From Phytophthora sp. 'mugwort' (lineage: Eukaryota; Oomycota; Peronosporomycetes; Peronosporales; Peronosporaceae), in contig JAUCEF010000007.1 of assembly GCA_033558025.1 (NCBI GenBank), positions 2,666,001 through 2,730,000 of the forward strand: a stretch of 64,000 nucleotides of DNA, written 5' to 3'. A program made the position numbers and the translations under genes. The notes beneath the pieces are model-generated. The model had not been told where the DNA came from. It saw nothing but the letters and a program-made list of their open reading frames with translations, and ran no database searches. This document shows, one piece after another, positions 35,009 to 46,289 of this stretch; positions within the stretch are counted from its first letter, which is position 1; each line of letters starts with the position of its first letter.

Positions 35009-37258
35009 ATGGTCGCTAGTGCGTTGCCGGACGATGTTGCGGCCCAGCAGCCCATGCCCGACCTCGTGGCCATGGAGAAGATCGAGGAGGAGGAGCGCAA
35101 GGAGCGCGTGGCCCGTGCCGCGAAGGAGGCGCCCACCAAAGCGGAGCCTGTGGAGGTGACGGGTGAGAGGATCGCCAAGCTCGACTCGCTGCTGGAGAAG
35201 GCCAGCCTCTACTCGAGTTTCCTCTTTTCCAACATGGATAGTGCGGCCACGGTCAGTGATGTGGCGAAGTTTGACGAAGATGACGAGGAAGAGGATCAGT
35301 CTACGAAAGGCAAGCGCAAGCGCGGCAAAAAATCCTCGCAGTCTAAGAAGAAGTCCAAACAGGGTGTCGATAAGCTCCGCGAGGTGCAGGGTGATACGTC
35401 CATGGACACTCGCCAGCAAAAGAAAAAGGTGGAGTTCAAACAGCCCAAGCTTCTTACGGGGGGCAAACTGCGCGACTACCAGCTGGAGGGCATTCGATGG
35501 CTCTGCAACTTGTTTGAGAACGGTCTAAACGGCATTCTTGCCGATGAAATGGGTCTCGGTAAGACGATCCAGGTGATTGGTCTTTTGGCCCATCTTAAAG
35601 CACTCGGAGTACGTGGCCCGCATTTAATTGTGGCCCCATTGTCGACGCTGATGAACTGGGCGACGGAATTCCGCAAGTGGGTTCCTAGTATGCCGGTAAT
35701 AATTTACCACGGCACCAAACAGGAACGAAAGGAGATGCGCAAGAATGTGCTTAATCGCAAGAAGAAGAACGATGTCAATTTTCCTGTGGTCATTTCTTCA
35801 TACGAAGTGATGTTGTCAGATGCTAGATCGTTCGCCAGCTCGGGCTTCGTGTGGAAGTACATGGTGATCGATGAGGGTCATCGACTAAAGAACATGGAGT
35901 GCAAGCTTGTGCGTGAACTTAAGCGCGGACGCTCAGAGAACCGATTGTTGCTGACAGGTACGCCATTGCAGAACAACTTGACGGAGTTGTGGTCGCTGCT
36001 CAACTTCATCCTTCCTGATGTATTCGATGACCTCGAGCTCTTCGAGAGTTGGTTTTCGTTTACGCCTGACGCAGTTGCCACTGCTACTGCTACCGGTGAG
36101 TCGGTGGCTGCGCAAGATGTGCTGCAGGGAGAGAAAAAAATTGAAGTCATTGCGAAGCTGCATGAAATTCTCCGACCCTTCCTTCTTCGTCGGCTAAAGG
36201 GAGACGTGGTGGAAGAGATGGTCTCGAAGACGGAGATTTTTGTTTACTGCTCCATGACGCCGATGCAGCGGGAGTATTACAAGATGATCTGCAATAATAC
36301 CCTTGCGATGGCTATGAAAGAAAAATACGGCAAGTTTCAAGCCCAGCACGCATTCAGTACGACGACCCTGAGAAACAAAATGATCCAAATGCGCAAATGC
36401 TGCCTACATCCGTACCTATTCGACGAGCCCCTGACGGCCAACGGAGACGTCGTTACGGATGAGAGGATCGTGGAAACCTCGGGAAAGTTGCGAGTGCTGG
36501 ATCGGATGCTGCGAGAACTAAAGCGGAAGGGCCACAAAGTCCTTATTTTCAGCCAGATGACACGAATGTTGGACATTCTGGAGGATTACCTTCTCATGCG
36601 TGATTATAGCTACTGCAGACTAGATGGCAGGACTAAATTGATGGATCGTGTTGACCAGATGGAGAAATTCAACAAGGTATCTGCCGGATCGACCTCCATA
36701 AACGACGACGATAACGTTTTCGTTTTCATGCTATCTACGCGCGCTGGTGGTCTCGGTATCAATCTGATTGCAGCTGACACGGTCATTTTCTACGACTCCG
36801 ACTGGAACCCGCAGCAAGATAATCAGGCCATGGATCGATGCCACAGAATTGGTCAAAAGAAAGAAGTCATCGTGTATCGTCTTGTGACCGAAAACTCTTT
36901 CGAAAACCGCATGACTCAACTGGCTTTCGAGAAACGTAAGCTCGAACGCGTTGTCATCCAGCGTGGTGGGTTCAAGCAACGAACGACCCCAGCACAGGGT
37001 GCCAAGCTGACAAATTCTGAGTTGGAGGAACTGCTGAAAGATGACGTGGAGATTCGTAAGGGTGTTGAGAGCGGTGGCATTACAGATGAGGAGCTGAATC
37101 AAATTCTGGATCGCGAATTGGTTGTCAAGAGCTTCGTGAAGCACACGAAGGATGAAAACCAGGCAAAAAGATCATCTGATTCGAGTGTGATTCCATTCAA
37201 GGGCAATGGTTATGAAGTGGTAGATAACGCACCCGCATCCATGGAGAGCTTTGCATGA
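35009..37258 (+). CDS. SNF2 chromatin remodeller, DDM1/LSH (HELLS) type
   Basis: Intronless, 749 residues from the ATG at 35009. SNF2 ATPase lobe 1 carries LRDYQLEGIRWL (Q region), the P-loop DEMGLGKT (~178-185), the Walker B box DEGHRLKN (~287) and LLLTGTPLQNNLTELWSLL. Lobe 2 carries ILRPFLLRRLKGDV, VLIFSQMTRMLDIL, STRAGGLGINL and DWNPQQDNQAMDRCHRIGQ. The N-terminal LEKASLYSSFLFSNMD segment and the lack of bromo-, chromo-, HAND or SLIDE domains point to the DDM1/LSH subfamily, which promotes DNA methylation and silencing of repeats. Oomycetes are reported to rely largely on 6mA rather than 5mC, so its role here may be nucleosome-based. An acidic patch and Lys-rich linker precede lobe 1. Confidence 0.93.
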   Translation: MVASALPDDVAAQQPMPDLVAMEKIEEEERKERVARAAKEAPTKAEPVEVTGERIAKLDSLLEKASLYSSFLFSNMDSAATVSDVAKFDEDDEEEDQSTKGKRKRGKKSSQSKKKSKQGVDKLREVQGDTSMDTRQQKKKVEFKQPKLLTGGKLRDYQLEGIRWLCNLFENGLNGILADEMGLGKTIQVIGLLAHLKALGVRGPHLIVAPLSTLMNWATEFRKWVPSMPVIIYHGTKQERKEMRKNVLNRKKKNDVNFPVVISSYEVMLSDARSFASSGFVWKYMVIDEGHRLKNMECKLVRELKRGRSENRLLLTGTPLQNNLTELWSLLNFILPDVFDDLELFESWFSFTPDAVATATATGESVAAQDVLQGEKKIEVIAKLHEILRPFLLRRLKGDVVEEMVSKTEIFVYCSMTPMQREYYKMICNNTLAMAMKEKYGKFQAQHAFSTTTLRNKMIQMRKCCLHPYLFDEPLTANGDVVTDERIVETSGKLRVLDRMLRELKRKGHKVLIFSQMTRMLDILEDYLLMRDYSYCRLDGRTKLMDRVDQMEKFNKVSAGSTSINDDDNVFVFMLSTRAGGLGINLIAADTVIFYDSDWNPQQDNQAMDRCHRIGQKKEVIVYRLVTENSFENRMTQLAFEKRKLERVVIQRGGFKQRTTPAQGAKLTNSELEELLKDDVEIRKGVESGGITDEELNQILDRELVVKSFVKHTKDENQAKRSSDSSVIPFKGNGYEVVDNAPASMESFA

Positions 37259-37351
37259 GCTTTTCCTGAATGCCGATAACAGTCATGTGAATATGTCAAT
37301 ACTACAGTTCCCATTGTACTTGCCTGCTCTTGTCGTTCTAGCACTCACCGG

Positions 37352-39684
37352 TTATAATTGTGGTGGTCTGACTTGGTGTTGGTGGTGCAGATCGTAATAC
37401 TGAAGCGTCTTCATGAGTGCATCTTGCTCTTGCAGGAACGTCGTGATAAAAGCTGGAGGGAAACGCATCGTTGACAGCAAGAAAACAAGGTGTCGAGCCG
37501 CCTCAAGGTACTGAGGTGGATGATACTGCTCTTGCTCGTGAAGCATCTTCAGTAGCATTCCGTGAATGAGGCTGTACCATGGGAAAATGTGCAACACGTC
37601 AGAATGAGTGAAAGGGATTAATCCGTGCAACAGCACCAAGAGCGCTAAGCTTACGAAGGATTGACATGCTGTGAAGATTCTGCGATTGGTACGCGATGGT
37701 ACACCCATTGCCACAATTGCGCACGCGAGATTTCAGCCGTGGCCGAATCTTCAACGCATCCATTCAGGACGACAGTTCCATGCCCGTACAGCCAGTGAAG
37801 CACGTAAGAAAGTGCTACGCGTAGGTTTATCTCCACGGATCGTAGCGTCACATCTCCTCGTGGTAGAGTGAGTAGCTTTTCAGTGAACACTGCTTCATCA
37901 ACAGCAACAGAGACTGCAAATCCAGCTGTATTAGTGCGTGTATGCACTGCCGTGAAAACTTCCGCCACGGGTTTTACAAGTGTCAAGTCGTACACTAGTG
38001 CACCATCAGATCCAGCCAGAGCTTCCAGCGTCTTTCCAGATCGAGCTTTCTCAATCGCTTCAGCTTGTGAAACCTCTGAGGGGAGTTGTGCAAGAACAAA
38101 CGGCACCATACCAGTAGTTGCAGGCGCATGACGACGCTTGCAGGTAAGAACCAGCAGATCCATGTAGTATCTATGTCAGGAGACAAACAAGAGACAAATG
38201 CATCAGGTAAGCGTCCGTTAAAGCTACCATAACGTGCATTACCCATACCTGAGAAAGTCAGACTTCATTGACACGTACTGTTGGCGGTCGGGCAGCACGT
38301 ACTCAGGCCGATGGCGGAAATTGACCACAATGGACGCCGTGTAGTCCCACATTCCGCAATTTAGACCAGACGAGTGATGACGAAGCTCAAAGAGAATCTC
38401 ATCCATCTCAAATGCGGCAAAAATGTTCTCGATGAGCACCGTCGCCTTGATTTTCCCCTGTAATAAGTGTAGAAAGATGTGAGCACCCTACCATTAAAAA
38501 TCCAACCTGGGTAGAGCAGAAAAACGACCAAACTAACGTGAGCAATCTCGAGTTTCTCTTCCGTGTACTCAAAGATTCTCCTCCATAGCGCGGCTTCCTT
38601 GTATCCTTCCAGCTGTGTCACACGAGCACACCAGCATCCAAAAGTAAGTATATGAAAAAGAAAACTACATGAGCACCCAAACGTGGTCATACGTACTTTG
38701 GGGAGATACAAGAACGGTCCGGTTCCATTTTTCGTAAGGTGCTTGCTGCTGCATATAGTACCAACAATTCATCAGCTCGTTGTTTGGCTCTGAGAATATT
38801 GAGGTGATCAAGTGTCAATTACTTGTGAAACAAGTGCATCCCGAAATCAAACAGCGCGCCAGGCACAACGCGACCGTTCACTACCATGTGCTACACAGAC
38901 CAAACGTGTGAGTAAAGAGTCCCTCATCTAACCAGTAAAACATGTTTGCAAACACCACCGGCTCATCCATATTCCAGGCCCTTGGACGGATGACCAAAAG
39001 CGCTGGGTTCGCGTTAGTTATCTCCCCCGAAACCTCCAGCAAGCCTCTAGCCGCTTGCAGCACACTAAAGTGACCCTGAATCGTGTTGTTCCACGTCGGA
39101 CAGTGACCGTCATCAAAGTCCACTTGTACGCCCTGCATTTACATCAACAAATGCAGTATCCATCACAGTAAGCTGACGATACCAATACATTCTCTGTTCG
39201 TCTTCCGCTCGCACCTGCGCTCCAGAGTTCAGTGCCCGCAGCAAAAACTCCCGATTAGCAGGGGACACGTCTCCAACATCAACTCGTCGGTCAGTAAGCG
39301 CATCGGGCTGCGGATCGACTCGCCACGTGTCATCTTGACGGATCGCGCGCGTCTCTTCTAGGAAATAGGGCATCGCGCCATGCTGTTGTGTCGCCAATCG
39401 CCGCGCTTGGCGTCTCTCATGCAGCTGCAGACCTCCCAACTCCGTTAGTAAAGTAAGCAGTAATATGAAAACGCATCCTTATATGGCTGCATCACCTTCG
39501 CCACTTCTGGCTGGAATGCAACAGCCAATTCCGCCACAAACCCGAGAGCCGCAGGCGAGAGCACGGTGTCGTAGACGTGCTGGGGACACGCGGCGTCTCT
39601 CGATGAAACGAAGATGTCGGTGGACGAAGGCGGTGACGCTGACGACGCGCTGATTTGCGCATGCAACCGACTAATGCGCTCCAT
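37352..39684 (-). CDS. malate synthase (glyoxylate cycle)
   Basis: Nine exons: 39684-39496, 39424-39215, 39132-38959, 38890-38823, 38748-38697, 38612-38538, 38457-38249, 38170-37655, 37571-37352, giving 570 residues, all phases consistent. The enzyme condenses glyoxylate and acetyl-CoA to malate. Conserved blocks: [103 protein letters not shown] and [13 protein letters not shown]. Exon borders 3/4 and 4/5 were chosen because only those choices restore the family alignment. There is no SKL-type C-terminus (ends RPPQL); the N-terminal RISRLHAQI resembles a PTS2 signal. Divergent from coilin. Malate synthase plus PEPCK supports growth on fatty acids or acetate. Confidence 0.93.
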
Positions 39685-39830
39685 GACAAGGAGGAGGGAG
39701 ATCGGGCTCGGAAGGAAGAGCTACTTGAAGCATCACAAGGGCACGAATTCCTATTCATTGGCTGAAATAGATTATTACCAATGAGAAGTGCGTATTTGAT
39801 ATTGCGCGGCTACTCCATCAATCTTTTATC
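39685..39830. promoter_or_regulatory. divergent promoter, malate synthase / coilin
   Basis: A 146-bp gap between start codons with CCAAT boxes in both orientations (ATTGG at 39758-39762 and CCAAT at 39779-39783, give or take one base). Confidence 0.5.
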
Positions 39831-41572
39831 ATGACAAACATCCGCATCCGGCTCGTGTTCGTGGACGACGTGGGGCACCACGTGCAGCGGCAGCGCGGGT
39901 TCTCGTCGTGCTGGTATTTAGTCCCGACAGACGCGAAACTCGTGGGCGACCTGGCGCATGCATTGCTGCTGGAGTTCGAGCTGCGCAAGAGGTGTCCTAA
40001 GGGCCTGGAGCTGCGTCTAGAGGAGCTACCGCTGCTTGCCACACAAAGCGTCCGTATTGTGCGGGACGACGACACGATTGTCGTCCAGTGTCCACTATTG
40101 GAGGACGCTGACAGTCGCAGCAGTGATGCGTCCTCTTCGAAGAGCGAAGCAGCGATTCCGAAGCAGCGCAAGCGAACGCTGCGCGTGAAGACGAAAGCGC
40201 AAACGCACGAGCAGCCTAAGAAGAAGGTTAAGACGGTTAAGGAGGTCAAGAAACGACAGAACGCAAAGGTAAAGAGTTGTGCGAAAATTGCAACGAAAAC
40301 GCCTAGTACGTCGAAGAAGAGCAGCAAAGAAGAGAGCTTAGATTCTAGCTCCGATAGCAGCAGTAACAGCTCCGTTTCGAGCTCAAGCAGCGACAGCGAT
40401 AATAGCAGAAGCAGCGAGTCGGAGGAGGAACTTGAATTACGTTGCCATCGGAAGCGCGCAACAGAGGCAGTCACAGCACAGCCGCAGACGAAAGGAAGTG
40501 CTACTGCGACAGCGTCTATTAATGAACCAATCAAGGCCAATGCATTAGAGCAGAAAGGAAAACAATCACGGAGAAGACGTCGACGATTAAGACAGCGAAG
40601 TGGGGGATGGCGACGAAATGGTAATCAGGCAAACACGACAGATAACTCTACAGGCCTAGCTTCATCGACTGGCAACCATACTGCTTCACTGAGGCGAGAA
40701 CACGTGGCGACTACTTCAGACCACGCAGACCAAGCTTCATCTGCAGGAAGACAAAATGGTGGTAGTAGTGCAGGCCCTCGAGGCTATCCTCGATCAAAAG
40801 CGCACGTTCTTTTTGATCAACAAACTGGAGATCAGGTGACGGTGCAGCATGATGAAAATGTGTCTGACACTAGGCAAAACGACTGGGATACTCGTCAAAA
40901 TCTAGCCCCAGAACTGGCGAAATACGGCCCTTCCTCGTCAGATTACCAACAATCACGAACCCCTCGGAATCATCAAGATCAAACTGCTACCTCTTCCTCC
41001 AATGCAATGGACGATGAAGCCAAATACTTTAACGGTGCGCCCAAGCGAAAGGAAAAGGGAAAATATGAAGAGCGCTGGAAGCGGCCGTACGAAATCGTAG
41101 CGACTGTACTCGGCAAGAAGTCAGAGATGTTGAGCAAAAGTAGCCCCTTGGCTCCGGTATGTTAATGCTGCTGGACCATTGGCGAAGTGATGAGTGGAAT
41201 TAATAACTGTACGCTGTTTTGCTGTTGTATTATCACCAGGACCTAACCAAGTCGTTGGCTTCATATCCGACCGCTGCTGCCGCGTCGTGTTGCTTTGAGC
41301 CGAAGGATGTTATTGCCTTCAAGACGCTCACACTATGCCTCGAAACGTGGCAGCCAGTGGTGAGCGACTGGAGGTGCGGTGAGGTGCAGTCCGTTGACGC
41401 GTTGGCTAGTGCTATCGAGGTATCAAGTTGGACTCTCAAAGCCAACGACAACTCGGTGGACTTCAGCAGATCTTCAAGTGGCGAACGGAACAGCGTGCAG
41501 ACGAGCGAGATCAGCGAGCTGCGGTTTTTGAGTGGACCTAGCTACACTTCGCTGCGGCAGACCCAAGTCTAA
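39831..41572 (+). CDS. COIL: coilin-like Cajal body scaffold protein
   Basis: Two exons, 39831-41156 and 41240-41572, phase 0, giving 552 residues. The N-terminal ~90 residues (RIRLVFVDD, SSCWYLVPTDAKLVGDLAHALL) match coilin's ubiquitin-like self-association domain. A long disordered middle follows, with Lys-rich patches, a Ser/Asp run (residues ~165-195) and RG/basic segments. The C-terminal exon (EPKDVIAFKTLTL...WQPVVSDWRCGEVQSVDA) corresponds to coilin's Tudor-like domain. Coilin scaffolds Cajal bodies, where snRNPs and scaRNPs mature. Coilin evolves fast, so the call depends on domain order plus two conserved ends rather than on overall identity. Divergent from malate synthase. Confidence 0.82.
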
Positions 41573-41792
41573 TATAATCAGGACGTAGCGTACAGTGTAG
41601 GCTGCCAAGCAACCGTTAAGTGAGGCATCATCGACTTCCAGGAAAGAGTAACTTTGTCGCATACAAGCTCTCTACTGCCAGGATACCGGTAGGGCCTAAT
41701 GTAACAGTTCGAAGTTCATCGATACGTTAGCTCGCAGTCAATCTTCGTGCCCAGATGCCGACCTGAACTTGGCTCCCGTTTATCAACTTTTG

Positions 41793-42163
41793 GTAAGGTA
41801 AAATGCCAATTGTGGCACGGTGCCAAAAATACGGCACGCTTTTAAGCTTGGTTTCAGTATATTTTTCGTCAAAAGTGGCCCTTCCAGAAGTATAAGATGC
41901 TCTAGGGGATTTAAATTGACCTAAGTTTGTATGAACCGTGCCACGAACTGGACACAGATTTTAACTGTATCTTTATATCGACTTTGCCTGTCGCTTCCGT
42001 GTGTGCATAAGGGAGCCAGGGTCTCCTACTGTTTTTATCAGCTCCGTTTGTGTATCCTCTTTCCAATAATATAGCTTTTATACACAAGTTTCATAAATCG
42101 AGGAACCTACACTACAGTTTCTAAGCCAATCGAAACCGTGCCATAATTGGTATTTTACCTTAC
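41793..42163. mobile_element. 371-bp TIR element (MITE)
   Basis: A 29-bp terminal inverted repeat with two mismatches: the left end begins GTAAGGTAAAATGCCAATTG (41793-41821) and the right end is its near reverse complement (42135-42163). The ends are separated by 313 bp. Internal copies of CCGTGCC/GGCACG echo the inner part of the TIR. The interior is non-coding and AT-rich. No target-site duplication is obvious, so the superfamily is unassigned. Confidence 0.75.
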
Positions 42164-42422
42164 GTGTTAATTATTTTAATAATTTACCCTTTTTAAAAAG
42201 GGGGGTTGTCCGAGTTGTATTACTTAAGTACGAATTGCGATATACCGCTACATACCAATATCTCTGGTCAGGCAAACACCACAAGCGGAGCACCCAAGCA
42301 GAAAAAAGTCGAGGAGTTGGCGTCATGCCCGCGCCCCTCATAACTTCAACGTGCTCTGCGCTACGTCCTCATCAAACGACAAATACAGATCTGACACTCG
42401 AGCGAATTAATTTGTAGAAACC

Positions 42423-44422
42423 TAGTTATCTAAGTCGTGCAATCTAGCGCATATCCACGAACAAGACGGCGAAAATGCTCCGTGGAAGTCGTCTCGAGAA
42501 GCCCTTAAAACGATAATATCGAGGTGTTCGTGCTCGACTGCACTCTGCCCGTCCTACTAACTCGAAGCCTGAGGTTCACGGCGAGTGCTACCGATACCAA
42601 AACCGGTTCGATGTGTCAGAAGTTGATTTACATGCGTCGTCTTTTTGCAGTGAAACAGGGCCCAGGACTCCGGTAGTTGAAGGGTTCTGATTGACAGCGT
42701 CTAATGTTAAGCTCCAAGCGGACGGGTTGTAAGAGGCGCAATAGCATTGCAGCAGTTGATTCTTTAAACACGACTGGGTCGTGGCGAATTGTGTACACCA
42801 AGGACGGAAGTGAGCTGTAAAATAATCCAGTTTCCAGTCACGTTCATATTCACGTAGCGCATCACCAGCGTGATGATCGGCGACGAAGTCTTCCAACATG
42901 GCAACGACTGATCTGGTTGCTCTGCAGGCCATGCCAGGGTGTCGACGCTAAGATGTACGCGACCATTGTTCTATCAGACAAGGACAATTTGGTTATTCCG
43001 AGGGATATTGGCAGCACGAAAAAGAAGCATCACGAGCGGAACTACTTGCTAGCAAGGCCAGTAATGAAGCGCTCTTCCCGTTGCCCACGGACACATTCCA
43101 CACTACTACACATGCGACGTTGACCCTTCTACGAACCGGTTGCGGTACATGCTGTGGGTATCCCCTGCTACTACCGACCTTGTGCGGCACTCCATGGATG
43201 TACTTGTCATTGCTTATCCTTACAAAACAAACAAGTACCGGACGCTCTTGCTGAACAAGCAATTATTCTGACTGGTATGAATTCGATATTGCCGGCGGCT
43301 CAAATATGGATGCCGGGATAAGTGGAACCAGTGGGCGTTAGGAAAGTTGAAATTGCTCTGGGAAGAGCAGTCAATCCCAATGCCTAGGTTTATCCTTACG
43401 GATAGAGATCTAGCTTGCACGAATGCAACCGAGAAAGTGTTCCCCTTGGCGAAGAAGGTATTATGTCGCTGGCATATACGACGGAACTTGCTTGCCCAGG
43501 CGAAACGGAAGATTGTTGTCGCTGATATACCTGGCGCCACCCCACTTGCCACGAAGAACAGAAGGGAATTACAAGTTGATATTTTCACGACAAGATACGA
43601 GGACGTATACGTGCCACCACCGAACATGAATTGAACGAGGGCGCACTAGTCTCCGGAAGCTGCTGTGTCGATACGGACAACGATTTAGAAAACACTAGTG
43701 GCCGTATAAGACGAAATTCGTCCGGTGTTGGCTTTATACCTTTCACATTTTGACTGCCATGACTTTTCTACATTGGAAGGGAACGCGTGTCAAAACAAAA
43801 TCGTTCCTGGATAACTCAAGAGGAGATTTAGTCACCGTGTTTCAGCGACTGCTGATGAGGTAGATTATAGCAGCAACTAACAAAGTGTATAAGCGGCATT
43901 CGAGATGTCGGAGTTCCCGCAACTTTTCCGTGACGACATGTATACAGTCATTATAAAAACAATTTTTGTTCAGGAGCAGCCCAGACTCACGCATTGTAGG
44001 AAGCGGCACGTAAACTTTTCGTCCGTCGACTCGATCAAAGTGGAAGCGACGATATATTGAGACGGACCCGCGGCCGGCCTTGCCTCTACGACCTATTCTT
44101 AACCATTGATTTGAGCGGTGCCTTGAAGTTGCGGCCGGAACACTTCGACAAGCACTGCTGGCTGCCTATGCCTAGTTCCACCGCTGCAACCCGCGTCCTG
44201 GGCCCTGTTCTACTGCAAACACGAAGACGCATGCAAAATCAACCTCTGACACATCGAAATGGTTTTGGTATCGACAGCGCTCGTCGTGAACCACCAGGCT
44301 TCGAGCTAGTAGGACAGAGTGCAACCGAGCACGAACACCCCGACATTATCTTTTCAAAGGCATCGAGCATTCTTGCCTTCTCACTCGTGGACCTGCGCTG
44401 GATTGGACAACTTAGATAACTA
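42423..44422. mobile_element. decayed Mutator-like element with ~230-245-bp TIRs
   Basis: The two ends are long diverged inverted repeats: 42423-42668 against 44195-44422. Both start TAGTTATCTAAG and share blocks such as GGTGTTCGTGCTCG, AGCTCGAAGCCTG (one base different in the left arm) and ACAGGGCCCAGGAC. Long TIRs are typical of MULEs, and the interior encodes a broken MULE transposase (see 43137-43634). No target-site duplication was seen. Outer limits are set by where the arms stop matching. Confidence 0.8.
43137..43634 (+). pseudogene. MULE transposase fragment inside 42423-44422
   Basis: One reading frame interrupted by two stops (TGA near 43269 and 43278) carries MULE signatures: MDVLVIAYPYKTNKYRTLLLN, then WALGKLKLLWEEQ, FILTDRDLACTNA and KKVLCRWHIRRNLLAQAKR. 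In active MULEs the first block has a catalytic Asp before the TYKTN-type motif; here the position is Ala (VIAYPYKTN), so the copy is catalytically dead as well as truncated. The second-Asp region (TDRD) is retained. Further degenerate sequence continues to ~43860. Confidence 0.78.
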
Positions 44423-45824
44423 TTTTTTCTTATAAATTAATATGCTCGGGCGCCAGATCTGTATTTGTCGCTGGATGAGGACGTAGCGCAGAGCGCGTTG
44501 AAGTTGAGAGGGGCGGGGGCATTACGCCATCTGCATCGAAATTTTCTGCTCGGGTTCTCCGCTTTGTGTGATCCATATCTTCTCCCATAAACCGATGGAT
44601 TCGAACCTAGAAGAACACCCTGCAAGCCAGAAAGAGGGGGTTCTTTCTCAGGACTGCTCAAGACCGACATGTTCGCCCGAGGAGCTGCCGATCAAGCCGG
44701 CGCGTCCGACTCCTCTGCATCCAGAGCCGGCACGGTTCCTTCGCATAGTGTGACCCCAGCGGCGACGGCTGCTGCTCCTAACGTCGTGTACGTCACAGGC
44801 CGGAAAATGACTGCACGTTGGCCGCGCTAAAGTGGGCGGTGACGGAGGTGCCGTACTTGTACAATCGTTTTTCTGTGCCAGTAAGACAGGTGGTGTAACT
44901 TGCTCAGCCTCCAAGAACTCCACCGTTCTTCATCACACAAGGCTACGTGCGCACCTACGACTTCGTCGATCGTCACGGATCTCTGCCGATAAAGACACTG
45001 TGCCTGCCCTTCTTGGGCAAGACAAAGTCGGCAGGTAGGGACAACAGTTCTTTGCTACGTTTTTTCTGGAGAAAGTGACTCGGCTCCTTGGATTCGATAC
45101 AAAGGCCGATATTCCTGTAGGTCCGCGCTTGATAGCAGCTTTGTGTGCTGCCACGCACTAAAATACTTTCGAATACGGTGCCGTTCATCAAAGGTATGAA
45201 CCGCGCGTTCTACTACCTGCTGCACAAGCTGCCTACCATCAAGCGAAAGCCACATCCAACGGTGGGCATCTCTGTGCAGCCCGACTGGAAAGATATCTGC
45301 GTAAATTGGACCGCGACCTGTAACCGATCCTCAGCGACTTTAAATTCGGACTCCAGCACAGTGGCCTCAACGTACCGCCACCGCATTGATGTCTTGTGTT
45401 TTCACGGTTGCGGCGCCGTCGAAGTCGCGGGCACCTCTTCTGGGGTTGCACTCGGGCAAAAGCCGTCTGGGAAACTTCAACGGTCTCTTGGTGGAAGCAG
45501 TGTCGTGGCCCACAGTCGGTTGTATGCCAGCAGAACGTCACCGCGTCGGCGGCCACAACATTCTTCGCGTATTCAACGTGGTTAGGTGCAGCGCGCTGTA
45601 CATGCTATAGCTTCACTGCGACGACTGTATCATGAACGGAATCCCCACGAACATGGAGTTTGTACGGGAAGGCTCCAAGTCGTACGTTCAACTTCACTTG
45701 CAGCGGATGATCGTACCGGACAATCCGCGCTTGACAGCGCTCTGCAGGAGGTGGATACCAGCGCCAAGGTCTCCGTCCAATGACCGCGTGTAAACCCGTC
45801 TCCGGATATTTGATTGTCCTGGAA
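44423..45824 (+). mobile_element. non-LTR (LINE-type) retrotransposon remnant
   Basis: It is shredded by stops and frameshifts, but around 45396-45500 one frame reads GHLFWGCTRAKAVWE. This is the core of the zf-RVT cysteine-histidine motif that follows reverse transcriptase in LINEs; the preceding cysteines are blurred in another frame (VLCFHGCGAVE). The upstream ~600 bp has scattered open segments in several frames and may be RT 3' sequence. No poly-A tail or target duplication was located, and the limits are approximate. Confidence 0.45.
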
Positions 45825-46229
45825 TCACCAATGCTGACTTGATTTACCTCGCTTGCCTGTCCCGAAATTTGTATATTTACCGAAATTGCTGAAAACTGGA
45901 TCCCCTTTCTGTTTTTGAGCAAGCGTGAGACCTATATATGCAAAGTACGCAATACCTCGGCCGCCGCGTGGATTACCCGCTGTTTTCGCCTTCTTCTTGC
46001 CCCCAAACCCGCCGCTGGACTTGCCTCGCTTTCGCATCGACTCCTGATCGGACTCGCTCGCATCCACGAACTCCACGCGGTACACACCCCGCATACGGTA
46101 GGACCAAGTGTCAGCTTCATTCAAGCCGAGCCACTCCATTTTGTAATAAATCTGATTCGACTCGGACGGGCCCGCCGCCTCCAGCGCTATGCAGCGACGC
46201 AACATCGCCCTGAAGTCGCAATCCATCAA
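45825..46229 (-). other. unassigned 134-codon open frame in repeat region
   Basis: It encodes MEWLGLNEADTWSYRMRGVY and RVEFVDASESDQESM followed by a Gly/Lys-rich stretch. No family is recognised. It lies among wrecked transposons and may be the N-terminal part of one; a loosely similar phrase (HIGFVDGSTEW) occurs in the minus-strand frame at 49085-49408. Confidence 0.3.
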
Positions 46230-46289
46230 GACCCGTGGTCATAAATTGTGGCACCCCGTTTGCAGTTCACGTAGAAATGCTAGCGGCTT

